A stretch of DNA of 64,000 nt from Coccinella septempunctata (Eukaryota > Arthropoda > Insecta > Coleoptera > Coccinellidae): NCBI RefSeq assembly GCF_907165205.1, contig NC_058196.1:13620501-13684500 (forward strand), given 5' to 3'. Of this stretch, positions 51,791 through 62,811 are shown one piece after another (the stretch's first letter is position 1; each line of letters opens with the position of its first letter). A model generated the notes under the pieces. The model was not told where the DNA came from. It was given only the letters and a program-made list of their open reading frames with translations, and did no database searches. The position numbers were made by a program, and so were the translations under genes.

Positions 51791-54700
51791 GAACCGCTCT
51801 AAGCTAGATATTCTGGAATGGTCTAAGTAATATATCCTTAGGGCATGCTTCTGGATTTAGTGGATTCTCCAGATCCAAATTTTTTCTTCCTAAAATATAT
51901 CTTAGTATTTTTAGACCTCAGATCGAAACATAGTAAATCACTGACCGGTCATCTTTCAGTTGTAAACGATAATAAGTTGGACGACGAAATTTCACTCAAG
52001 GGACCAGTGAGACAACCTAGTCCATACCCACTTTCTATCTATCGGAGCTAGTTTAATATTGATATTAGGTTTTTTGCATGGACTGCTTAATCTCTTGAAA
52101 TTTGCTTTTTTAAATAGAAAGGCTGATGTTCCATAAGTTCCTCCGTAGGAGCAATTCTTTTTGATGAGTCAGATTGAAGGATAGCTGATTTACTGCTTGT
52201 TTTTTGTTTCAAATTTGACGGTATCGATGGCAGTTTGGCGGATGACTCGTCCTCGACTATAGTAATTTAATTTGATCCGGATGTCCCCGCTTTCATCGGA
52301 TGACATCAATCGAATAAAATCTTCAGCAAAAAATAAATAAAAATAAATAAAAAATAAATAAAAATAATAAAAATAAAATCTTCAGCAAATCTTCATCCTT
52401 TAAAGCAACAATTTCTTCTTTATAGCTTGGTGTGTTTCTTCACCAAAGCATCCAAAACATCCATTTCGTTTCCCACGCCATGGATGTCCTCAGGTTTATG
52501 ATCCAGTTTTGCTCCTTCACTCCTTCCAGACAATTATCACAAAAAAAAAACAGATGTTCTCAGACTCGAAGAATTGCGTCAGGACCCTTATTTGGACGCA
52601 CATCGATTTGAAATCAAGCCGACGCGACGGGAACCACACTTTATAGATTTTTGTGTTGACAATAAAACTGTCACAACACTTAGAAGAAGTAGACATATTT
52701 ATCGTGGTAGGTATGGTAACCTTCAAATCGAAATCAAAGTCCTGAAATTGTAATTTTCAATTGTTAAGACCCAAGGATGACTTAAACTATTTTATAAATC
52801 AGCCAAGAAGAAAACCATGAAAAAACTAATTTTGCCAGTATTTCACCATAAACTTAGACGCAATCGAAGAAACGTGTACACACTCTCATTATTATGTAGT
52901 ATAGAGGTACATTTTCAAAATCAAACATAACACCAAAATGAAAAAAAATCAGCTTTTTCGAACAATGTGAAACAAAAATTATATAGCAACTAGAAGAACA
53001 TTCTGAGTTCATTGGCACTTCTACACTTGCAGTATAGGGTATATACCGATGCACGCCCCAACAAATTTGTAAGAGGTGTTGCAGACAAAAAGAGGAGCAT
53101 ACATAGAGACATGTTCCTTCGAACTGTAATGCTCATTTTTGACAATAAGTAAGACAAATCGCACATTGCAATTAATGTCTTTCGGACAACAATAATATTC
53201 GCATAATCTCATAATGAGCAAAGATCAGACTCACGTTCAGTGTTGCCGGTTTTCCGAAATTAGACATTTTGAAAAAATCTCCTATGGATTCGTTCGATCT
53301 GACTTAGATGATATAGGTATCGCAATTTTGTATGGACCGTGAAAAAACACTTTTTAGGCAAAAGTTACTATAGTAGATTCCTCCCAACGTGCGAAAAACA
53401 TTACTTCCATTGAGATCACAAGAATCCAAACGATATGGATCGGTTGAAAAAATTCTTGGTTGTAAAAGAGCATCGTCTCTATGGACTTTCTACTCCATTC
53501 TATAAGGAGCACACTTAACATAAGATGGCTATTATGATTGGTCCATAAGTTCTTTCTCTGTACTTGTATCTTAGTATTCATTGTAATAGAATAAAGTATA
53601 ATATTCAACTTGCAGTAATGGTCGTAACTAACTTTATCTGCATGAATTAAGACCTACATCACCGCTCTTGGCGCTCTTCAAACTATATAATATTATTTAT
53701 TTACAAACACAAGGGGATGCGAACAGGTACAAAACTCACTAATGTATCAGATAAAATGGAAAGATCAATCCGAAAGACACACTCAAATCAATTTTATGTA
53801 CCTTAAGAAGATTTTAGTTACTACTTCGGAATCGCGTCTCTGAATCTATATTACGATTAGGTATATTTCAATTGATTCGTTCAACATTAATGTTTTCGTG
53901 ATAGGGAAAATGAGGACACGGCGAAAACAATGGGTGCAACGCAATCGCTTGAGCACATTTTCTGGACAAAATTCAAAAATAACAATATTCTAACATCCTC
54001 GTACCTAGGAACAGAAATACAGAAGTTGGTATATAAAAATCATAATGATGATAATAAATTAATTTTTATGACCTGCTGGGCGTTAATTGCTAACTGGCTG
54101 ACATCGCTGATCAAAGGATGAATAACTGCAGTTACGCGATACTTCGTGCAGCGAATTCATATACAGTTTTCCCCCCACAGGAATTCGAGTAATATATCAC
54201 ATCCACAAAGTCAATAAAGTAAATTTAAAATGGCATAATTACCAAGTTTGATTAATCTATATGAATCAGATTCGCGATTGCAATGTCCATTGGGATATAT
54301 GACTGAAAGAACCTTGTGAATTTTCATCGAAAGTAAAGTTTAACTAAACTGAGTTACACTGACTGATAGTTATCATATCGAAACTAATCCATTAGAGATT
54401 TATTCACTCTGGAAATTTCATATATAGAGGTCATCAGCTCGCACCCAGTTAATTTGGTGGTGATAGTGCTAATGAAATTTTTGAAATCCACAGAGTTTGG
54501 TTCTATAAGTTTTCTCATACAATAAGAAATTTTATGATTCGGACAAAGCAAAATTATAATTTGCATTGAAATATTCAATATAAAAGACCTAAATTTAAAA
54601 AATTTGGATTATAGCAAAATTTGCCGGCCAGTATATCCTCGATGATGCTAAAAGGGTTAAGCAATTATCCATAATGATTGAAAAAACTTCAGATGTTCCA

Positions 54701-54946
54701 CATCACGAACAATTGTCTCTTGCTAGGTATAAGATATGGAACAGAAAAACTCGAAATCAAAGAAAGCTTTCCCGGTTTTTATAAAACGTATTTGACTAAT
54801 TGTGAAACGTTATAAAAGCTCCTTTTTAAAATTTTCGGCGAATTTGGGATTGCCCCTGAAAATATTATTGTTCATTGCCATGATGTAGCGGGAAACATGA
54901 GTGGTACTTACAAGAATGTAGGAACAAACCCCGTATGTTAGGTTTA
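51791..54946. other. No gene recognised; short A-rich repeat inside
   Basis: About 3 kb of AT-rich DNA with only short motif-free open frames. At 52313-52330 and 52372-52389 the 18-mer AATAAAATCTTCAGCAAA is duplicated around an A/AAATA-rich tract. This could be a minimal poly(A) insertion with its target duplication, or a local tandem duplication. Confidence 0.5.
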
Positions 54947-54948
54947 TA

Positions 54949-55290
54949 CAGGGTGGGCAAAATTCGTTGTCTACTGAGAAGATCTCGTGATCTACAGCAG
55001 CTAGAAGAAAACGGCCGCTCAGAGAGAATTTTCCAACCAAAACTGAAAAATGTTACATCAAAATAACTTGAAATTTTCTAAGGAATCTATTTCTGCAATA
55101 AAAAAATTGTGTTCTAATTTGAAAAACGGAATTTGACGTCATTTCCGGAAAAACCGGAGGTGCTCATGACTTGAAAATATTTTAGATTTCATCAGCATCG
55201 TGAAATACTTATAAGTGCTGAATTTCATGAAAATATACGTTCAGTAGTTTTCCGTATAAATATGCGTGAGGTTCCTCGTGAAAGACCCTG
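54949..55290. mobile_element. MITE-like element with CAGGGT ends and TA flanks
   Basis: TA|CAGGGTGGGCAAAATTCG opens it and ...AAAGACCCTG|TA closes it. This gives a short inverted terminal repeat (CAGGGT) and a TA flank on both sides, as in Tc1/mariner-type non-autonomous elements. Its inner part (55015-55292) recurs at 57065-57340. Its first 70 bp recur in reverse at 26513-26440. Confidence 0.55.
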
Positions 55291-55292
55291 TA

Positions 55293-56185
55293 GAGTTTGG
55301 TCTCCCTTTTCATGAACTGAACTGCTAGCTTCAGTTCATCTGGAAAATAGCCATATTAAAAGCAGGCATTTATGAGCTCTGAAAGTGAACCTGCCAGGCA
55401 GTCAACATCCCTAGCAACCTCACCGAGAAACCATACACAGATTATGAAAATTCAACGCCGAACGTACGGAATGCTATGAGAAAGAAGAGGTCTGTAGGAA
55501 TGTAATGGCCCAGAAGAATTGTATTACATTACATGTGATAAATTATTTTATATTCAACGCATTTCTGACTAATTTTTTCCTCAAAAAGTTGTCGCTCATC
55601 TCCGCTATAGGGTTCTGTTCAACAAGTTTTTCTACGGCCTGTCAATGTTTACAATTGAAAATGAGAATCAATGAGAAAATGCGCTCGCAGATGTAGTACA
55701 TCTTTCAATTACTCATCAAATTGGAACATTGTTTTCCACTATCCAAAATGCTTCCTATCGTAAACTAAGGATTCGTGGCGAGTAAAAATATGGTAAATGT
55801 CTGGCGTTATTTTGGGCCTGATGATCAGCTGATGAGCTAAATGCATATTTCAAGTCGTCCGTTTTATGGAAGCACATTAGAACCCTTAAATAAATCATGC
55901 AACTGCATGTACACTCGCAGAATGATCAAACTGGAATAGTATTTTCAAAACAATTACCTGACATTGATAATGTAGAAATTTCCACTAATTCCTTTGGAGA
56001 TATGTAATTCCCAATTAATTTTGTCAGTTCACCGAATCAAAACACCAATTAATCGAAAAAGTGTTCCCGGACATTGCCAACAACTACGAAAATCATAATA
56101 AATGAAGAGAACAAGCTGTTTTGGCAGTAAAGAACGTTTATGTCAATGAACTTAATTTTAGCATAACAAATGCAATGCAATTGAT
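55293..56185. other. No gene recognised
   Basis: AT-rich stretch between a MITE-like repeat and a transposase relic. The part just left of 56186 may be decayed transposase N-terminal sequence, but I cannot support any motif there. Confidence 0.4.
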
Positions 56186-56576
56186 GATGAATCTAAATTC
56201 ACAAAGAATGGTTCTTTCAATAGGCATAACAGTCATTATTGGGATGAAGAGAACAACCACCACTTCAGACAATGGAACTTTCAAGAGACCTGGAGTTTCA
56301 ATGTTTCCTTTAGACTATTATGTTTGGGGTAGAATAAAAAATATTGTCTACTCAACTCCCCTGACTGATAAAGAGGACTGCATAGAACGAGTCAGAAATG
56401 CGTTCAGGTTTGTTTAGATTTTTAGATTCATAGATTTGAAACTCAATTTGGTTTTTAAACACTTTTGCAGATCTCTTCCTCCCGATGAAATAAGAAGAGC
56501 AACGCACGAAGCATTCCTGAGACGTATAAATAAATGTCTAGAAATTAACGGTCAAAACTTTGAGCATCTTCTCTAG
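56186..56576 (+). pseudogene. mariner/Tc1-type transposase relic with an apparent small intron
   Basis: DESKFTKNGSFNRHNSHYWD at 56186 is the second catalytic Asp region of an insect DDE transposase family. After NFQETWSFN the sequence jumps, by deletion and frameshift, to PLDYYVWGRIKNIVYSTPL with the third catalytic Asp (56309 onward). The C-terminal end reads LPPDEIRRATHEAF...NGQNFEHLL and stops at 56576. Between AFR and SLPPDE lies a 62-bp segment with GTTTGT at its start and TTTTGCAG at its end (56409-56470), which restores the frame if removed. The element is dead. Direct repeats lie on either side (55015-55292, 57065-57340). Confidence 0.72.
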
Positions 56577-57064
56577 TTATAACTGCGAGAGTTTGCCATG
56601 GTTCTCCTAATAGTAACTTGAAGTCGGTTTCAAGAAGGGGTGAAAAATCTACAGCAGGGTTCAAATAACAGTTTCTGAAAATTTCATCTTTTTGGCGTGA
56701 AGGGAAAAGAAATAGCTGAAAATTCAAGACGAAAAACAGTTTTTTGTGAATAACTCAGTAAATATCCATTTTAGGGCAAGGGTGTGATGCTTACACTCAC
56801 ATTATTTTTTAACGTAGATTCAATATCTGCCATAAAAAAATGGGGTTCTAATTTGAAAAAATTGATTTTTCACGATTTTGTCATCCCTAACTTTGAAAGC
56901 GATTTTTTCACCCCCTGTATCATGAATCGCGATTTCGATTTCTAAAGTGGATACATCAATCTTACATCTTGAAAAATCCCAAAAATGAAAATTTTCCATC
57001 CAAAAACCTCGAAGTTATTCTTGTTTCAGCGGAGCTCTATTTTCGAATTTTTTTTCGAATTTTC

Positions 57065-57340
57065 CCGCTCAGAGAGAATTTTCCAACCAAAACTGAAAAA
57101 TGTTACATCAAAATAACTTGAAATTTCATAAGGAATCTATTTCTGCAATAAAAAAATTGTGTTCTAATTTGAAAAACGGAAGTTGACGTCATTTCCGGAA
57201 AAACCGGAGGTGCTCATGCCTTGAAAATATTTTAGATTTCATCAGCATCGTGAAATACTTATAAGTGCTGAACTTCATGAAAATACGTTCAGTAGTTTCC
57301 CTTATAAATATGGGTGAGGTTCCTCGTGAAAGACTCTGTA
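57065..57340. repeat. Second copy of the 55015-55292 repeat
   Basis: About 95 percent similar by eye, from CCGCTCAGAGAGAATTTTCC to CTCGTGAAAGACTCTGTA, same orientation. Together the two copies bracket the transposase relic. Confidence 0.85.
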
Positions 57341-57751
57341 TACCTACGTATAAATATACGTACCTATCTGACTGACATTTTTTACAAGAAACGTAAGATA
57401 AATTTTCTTTCACTTTTATGCTAACTTTATCTCTCATTTTTCTTCAATATACGGAATTTTCCTTCATCTCTTTTATTTTCAAATTAGAATAAGTTTCCAC
57501 AGGAATACATTGCTTTGGTCTGGAAGGTATGAATTGTTTTGATTTGATATTCTCATGATGACTTCTATTCGAATATCAAACTTGACAACGCTCTAATTTT
57601 TCATCAAGATATCTTGGAAGAGCCGAGAAAAGTAAAAGAAAAAACACTAAGACCTTAATTTATTTACAGAGATATTTCTAAAGACTATGTTAACATCATC
57701 AAAGTACAGATGTAACATCACCTAAGAATAAGGTTAATTTATGACAAATTT
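57341..57751 (-). other. 3' flank of the CPAP1-like gene with poly(A) signal
   Basis: Non-coding. On the minus strand AATAAA occurs at 57664-57659, about 90 nt after the CPAP1-like stop codon, and is the probable polyadenylation signal. Nothing else is seen. Confidence 0.55.
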
Positions 57752-57869
57752 CTATTTTCTCTCCTCCTCGTTGAAAATATTTTCCAAAAGCTGCTTCGTT
57801 ATGGACCGGTGTGGAAGAGTGGGGTCCAATTTGGGTCGTCCGTATAATCTGCTATTAATCACGTACAAC
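57752..57869 (-). CDS. CPAP1-like chitin-binding protein, last coding exon
   Basis: Terminal exon of the gene whose chitin-binding exon is 58950-59184. The minus-strand acceptor is TACCTACATTTCAG|G, and the exon's first base completes the AA| left by the upstream exon (AAG, Lys). It then reads LYVINSRLYGRPKLDPTLPH, RSITKQLLENIF and ends NEEERK with TAG at 57752-57754. The phase match and the way it continues CDLSSK with LYxINxRLY, as in known insect proteins of this group, make the exon call firm. It is short (39 codons), which is why a simple open-frame search misses it. The intron is 1080 bp (57870-58949). Confidence 0.8.
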
Positions 57870-58949
57870 CTGAAATGTAGGTACATATGAAAAATTCAAT
57901 TTATCATATATTCTGAATGAAGCGGGAAAGTATAATAATACCTCAAGAATCTCCATTCAAAAACGGCATTCACTAGTTCATAATTTATGCTTTCAATTTT
58001 GTACGTAAAGCTCTGATATTTTTTAATTGGAGTTAAAGGACGTCTTGATGTCACCCCGTCCCTTTTTTTCAATGTAGTTGGATTATTATGAAGAAACAAA
58101 AGTTGAACTTTAGTATCTATAAAACTTTCGACGGTTTTTCAACATATTTCGATAAAAATAGCGGTGGGGTGATATCGGCGATTCAATTCTTTAAATATCT
58201 CAAAAACTTTCATAGTGAAATATACCAAAATTAGTGTGAAATTCAGAAATACCTAACTCTCACGTGATAATTTCTTTTTTTCAGTTCGTAATTAAGGGTA
58301 TATTGCTAAAAGATGTGGCACATTTCCCTATTTGGGTTTGCTCGAGCCCCGACAAACTGTCTCGTCGAAGACTGACTGTCGTTACGCGCCCACCGTAACG
58401 CAAAAAAAACTCCTTCGGAAAATTCCAATGGCGCCAGTAGTCTATAGACAACTCTCGTTAAAGTTTGTACTGAGAAACATGGAGACGAAGTAGTCAAAAA
58501 GTTATTATAAAGGTTATCAACCCACCACAGTTGATTACAACTAAAAGAAGGGAATTTAAGCCTCAAATCAAGAATCCAGTTGGTCCTGAACTTCCGAAAG
58601 AAAAGGAGGTGTAAGTTTAGGATCGAAAAGCGTCGGTAGATTTCGTTAATAGGTGAAATTTACCGGATAACTTCGGAGTTACATAGATCTGAAATTATTT
58701 TCTCAATATTTGAAAAAATTCCACTCCAGTAGAAATCGAATTCGGTAAGTAATTGTTAAGTACGAAGACTTCTGTAACCCTCAATTTTTTTTCAGCTTCG
58801 ATTTAGTCGAGAATTATCGCTTTTGGGGCCAAATTGGAAACAACTAAAAAATTCAGTATGAAAAGTAGAAAGCATTGGTGCTATCATTGTTCTGAGATTT
58901 CAACCCATCGTAAGGAGGGTTTGGAGAAATTCAAATGAATCAGACTTAC
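57870..58949 (-). other. Intron of the CPAP1-like gene
   Basis: Donor GAA|GTAAGT (58949 downward) and acceptor TTTCAG (57870). No mobile element is recognised inside it, unlike the surrounding DNA. The small open frames in it have no support. Confidence 0.75.
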
Positions 58950-59184
58950 TTCGAGCTTAGGTCACACCTAACATTGAACCACCAATCGCAGACAAAGACA
59001 GCTTGACTGAACTGGGTTCCGTTTGGACAGAGGAACGTTGTTTGTCTTCCGTCAATGTCGCAATAATGCCAACTTTGACACCTTGCTTCCTCGTCGGCGT
59101 AAAAGCCAGGATAGGCCTGGTCATCACAATAAAAATTGGTATAAGGCACTGTTCCAAGCACTGGATAGTCTGTTCCTGGTCGGC
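58950..59184 (-). CDS. CPAP1-like cuticular protein, chitin-binding (peritrophin-A) exon
   Basis: A 235-bp exon with acceptor TTTTTCACTCATAG at its 5' side and donor GAA|GTAAGT at its 3' side. It starts RPGTDYPVLGTVPYTNFYCD and contains one type-2 chitin-binding domain with six cysteines: FYCDD, RCQSWHYC, FLCPNG and VCDWWFNVRC. The aromatic residues (YPGFYAD, HYCDIDG) that line the sugar face are kept. Insect proteins with a single such domain (CPAP1 class) are secreted and bind chitin in cuticle or tracheal lining. The signal-peptide exon(s) should lie further right, beyond or within the repeat-rich DNA from 59185. I did not find them. The sequence has no damage. Confidence 0.88.
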
Positions 59185-59897
59185 CTATGAGTGAAAAATG
59201 AAGAATTAAAAATTAGGAGAAATAAATAAAAATGGATGATTTGTTAAGGTGGCGACCGGCTATTTCTCGGAAAGGGAGAAGGGAGATCTCATTACAAACT
59301 CGGACCGAATAGAAGAGTAGGTATTTTGCAATATTTTCATTGCCGTTGTTTTCCATTCTCTACAAAATATTTCCTTATAAAGATTGGAAAAAGGAATTGA
59401 ATGAGAAACTACTGTTTTTTTTCGCAACATTTGTTCAAGTCATTTTTCCATATTTTATATATCAGGTAATAGTTATTTGTGCAACCAGTTGGAAAATCGC
59501 TTCACTCGTTGCGCAAAACAACGCGAAATACGAAAAATACTGCTTCCCGAGGTGTTTCACACAATTTTTTTTTTCTAATTTTGAATAGGATGTTGGTAAA
59601 TTATTAAATTTTTCACTCCGCTACTATTAAAGCAAGTATCGTTTCATCGTCAGTTCCGAAAAGCAAAACTTTTCAAAACGTCAATGAGTTTTAAAAAGTG
59701 TCACTTCATATGTCAAAATTATAAAAATAATTTTTCCCTAGATACAGAAAAAACAATGTACCTTCCGTAAATTTGACCAGAAATTAATTAGCTTGGGCTC
59801 TTTTTGGGATTATTCAGCGTAGATATCAGAAACAGTTAAATACGAACATATCGAATATGTTTGGATTGCAACTGAAAAGAGTTGTGGAGCACCTTAT
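59185..59897 (-). other. Probable intron of the CPAP1-like gene; no gene recognised
   Basis: AT-rich DNA upstream of the chitin-binding exon, up to the R4 copy 5 insertion. No further exon could be supported. Confidence 0.45.
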
Positions 59898-62800
59898 GAC
59901 TTTAGCCTTGCGGCTTTCACACTCCTCTCCAACGGAAAATTCACTCATCCCAGATATCTCAGATATCAAAAGGATTAAGCTCTGTTGGAGCCCTTTCCAG
60001 GTTTTCGGACTCGTGGTGGTGATCGGGTCCGGGTCGCTCCTCGCCTCCCTGCCGTAGGTTGGATTCCTGCTCCACCCGCACTTCCTGTCGGCGCAGACGG
60101 TGTTCCCCTGAACTCCCCATGTACTCGCGTACAGTTCTCGCCGTTCCGAGCAGCACCGCCTTCTGCATGACTCTATAGATATTTTCGTCCAGCTGAAGTT
60201 TCCTCAAGTTCTCTAGTAGTTTCTTCGGTATCAGGCCTGTAGATGAAATGACAATAGGGATGGTCTTGATATCTTTCAGCTTCCACTGTCTTCTGGTTTG
60301 TTCCTCGAGATCTCTGTATTTTGAAATTTTTTCAGTGTGCCCATCTAGAAGATTGTTATTATTTGGAATCGCCACATCGATGAATAGTGCTCTGTCCTCA
60401 TCCTTATTGAGCAATATGAGGTCTGGTCTATTGTGGGTTATTTTCCGGTCTGTCAGAACCGTGCGATCCCAGTAGAGCTTGTGATGTTCATTTTCCAACA
60501 CAGTTCGGATTGTAATTGTAATAAGGAACCTTTTTCGAAGTTAGAAGTTGGTGTTTTAGTGCCAATTCTTGGTGAAGAATCTTGGCAACAGCATCATGTC
60601 TATTTTTGTACTCCGTGCCCGCGAACTTCTGACATCCCCCGGTGATGTGCTGGATAGTTTGATGTGTCGCACAGCCATAACAACAGCTATCGTCCGCCAC
60701 TGAGGCATCCTTGGCGATATATTTCATGTAATTTCTTGTTGGAATCACCTGATCCTGGATGGCGAGCATGAAGCCCTCTGTCTCAGGAAACAACCTTCCA
60801 GAAGTCAACCAGTAGTTCGACGCAGATATGTCGACGTAATCATGGTTGACCTCATTCTGGTGCCTTCCATGCAGAGGTTTGCCAATCAGTTTTTGCATTT
60901 TACTTTCTGCAGAGTGTTCGACGGTTTCCAAGTGATCCTGTTGTAGCTTTAACGGTGTAGAACTATCAGCAACACAAACTACTCGATGGAGTTCTGACGA
61001 AGCAGCCTTGCTCAGGAAATATTTTCGAAGTCCTTCAATTTCCTGGGACATACGGTTGGACAAATCAACAATTCCTCTACCCCCAAGATGTCGTGGCAGC
61101 TCTGTCCGTTTTATTGAGCTTTTGGGGTGATGTTTATTGTGTTTAGTCAGCATCGTACTTATTTTTCTCTGTAAGGTTGCTAAATCGGTGGTCGTCCAAG
61201 AGATGATACCAAATGAATAGCTCAGCGCTGAGCAAGCGTAGGTGTTAATCGCTTTTATCAGATTCTTGCTGTTGAGACCAGTTCTCATTATCCTTCTCAA
61301 TCTTCGGGTGAACTCCTCCGTTAATTCTTTCTTCATCTGGGTCTGATTGATTTTTCTTGCCTGTTTCATGCCTAGATACTTGTATGTGTCTCTTTCCTTC
61401 AATGCTTCAATTTCTGCACCTTCCTTGAGTTTGAACGTACCATCTTCTATTTTCCCTCTCGTTATGTTCAGCAGTCGACATTTTTCTAATCCAAACTTCA
61501 TTTTGATGTCTTCCGAAAATCCTTTCACCATTTTCAGCATCTGTTGCATTTGTTTTTTGGTAGATGCGAAGAGTTTCAAATCGTCCATGTAAAGTAGATG
61601 ATTCATTTTCATCATAGTTCTACTGCCGTTCTTGATGGAAAATCCGTAGTCCGTAGAATTCAATCTATGAGACAAGGGATTCAGGGCCATGCAGAACCAC
61701 AGAGGGCTCAGCGAGTCTCCTTGGAAAATTCCGCGTCTTATTGGAATAGGTCCTGTTGTAATGGAGCAATCTGCTGCTTTCATTTGAAGACTAGTTCGCC
61801 AGGTTGACATGGCGTTTTTCAGGAACTTAACAATATTGGGATCCACCTTGTAAATCTTCAAGATCGCCAAGAGCCATTCGTGGGGTATATAATCGAATGC
61901 TTTTTTGTAGTCTATGTACGCAGCGTAAAGATTCCTCCGCTTGGAGAACGCTTGATTGCAGATAACTGAATCAATTATCAGCTGTTCTTTGCACCCTCGG
62001 CTGTTTTTGGTGCATCCTTTCTGTTGCATGGCGATGATGTTATTCCTTTCGCAATGGTTGTGAATTCGATTTGAAATGCACGATGTGATTAATTTGTACA
62101 GCGTTGGAAGATATGTGATTGGTCGGTATTTGGATGGGTCTTCTGTATTCCTTTGGTTTTTAGGTAACAGGTACGTTGTGCCATGTGTAAGGAATATTGG
62201 CATTCTTTCAGGATTTTCAATGACATCATTCATTGCGGAGGTCAATTTGTCATGCATGATCCAAAGTTTCTTGATCCAGAAGTTCTGTAATCCATCAGGC
62301 CCAGGTGCCCACCAGTTGTGTAGTCCTCTGATAGCTGATTTTACTTCTTCAATTGTGATCTTGTCATGCTGCATCGGCTCATATATTATAGCTTCAGATT
62401 TTTCATCTTCACTCCATCCGGTATCTCCATTGAACTGAGGTTTCGTTGATAATTGTTCGGTCCAGAATTGTTCTTTGGCTTCCTTTGGTGGTAACTTTCC
62501 ATTTTCAGACGATGTGAGTAACCAGTAGAAAGTTTCTTCCGCCTTTTCGAATGAATTTTTGTCTCTTTTTCGGCTCTAATTGCTTTTATATCTCCTCAGG
62601 CGTTCTGCATACAGACTTAACTTTTGATTCAGAGTGTCGAGGCAGTGGTGAGCTGTAGCATTCTCCGTCTTTCGTTCTGTGTGTGTTCTGTTTCTATCCA
62701 TGATTTCTTTGGCAGCTTTCACAACCTTTCTTTCGCGATTCCCGTTCAAGTACTCCGTCAGTCGTCCAATGTCTCTTCTTAGTCTTTCTGTTTTGTGTTG
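59898..62800 (-). mobile_element. R4/Dong-type element, copy 5 (5'-truncated)
   Basis: The 3' 2.9 kb of the family, from KTERLRRDIGRL to the 3' end (ATGACTTTAGCC on the + strand). At the left flank, ACCTTA precedes the element, and ACCTTA also occurs just before the TTATTATTATT at 62812, a possible short target duplication. It probably lies inside an intron of the CPAP1-like gene. Confidence 0.85.
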
Positions 62801-62806
62801 CAGCAC
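59959..62806 (-). pseudogene. R4/Dong polyprotein, copy 5, broken
   Basis: From 5' to 3': 62806-62576 (ends at a stop after RRYKSN); a stretch to 62374 with stops; 62374-60488 (628 codons), which holds the RT with APGPDG, FQGDSLSP, catalytic YMDDLKLFAS and the finger (CCYGCATHQTIQHITGGC); then a small indel at about 60500 (NYNPNCVGK in place of NYHPDAVLEN) that shifts into 60501-59959 with the nuclease RPDLILLNKDED and FIDVAIP. Catalytic residues are still present, so decay is recent. It lacks the N-terminal Myb-like part. Confidence 0.85.
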
Positions 62807-62811
62807 GTACC

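Noticed and set aside
53930..54121. 63-codon frame beginning MGATQSLEHI as a small gene
   Set aside because: No homology or splice context recognised; length is expected by chance in AT-rich DNA.
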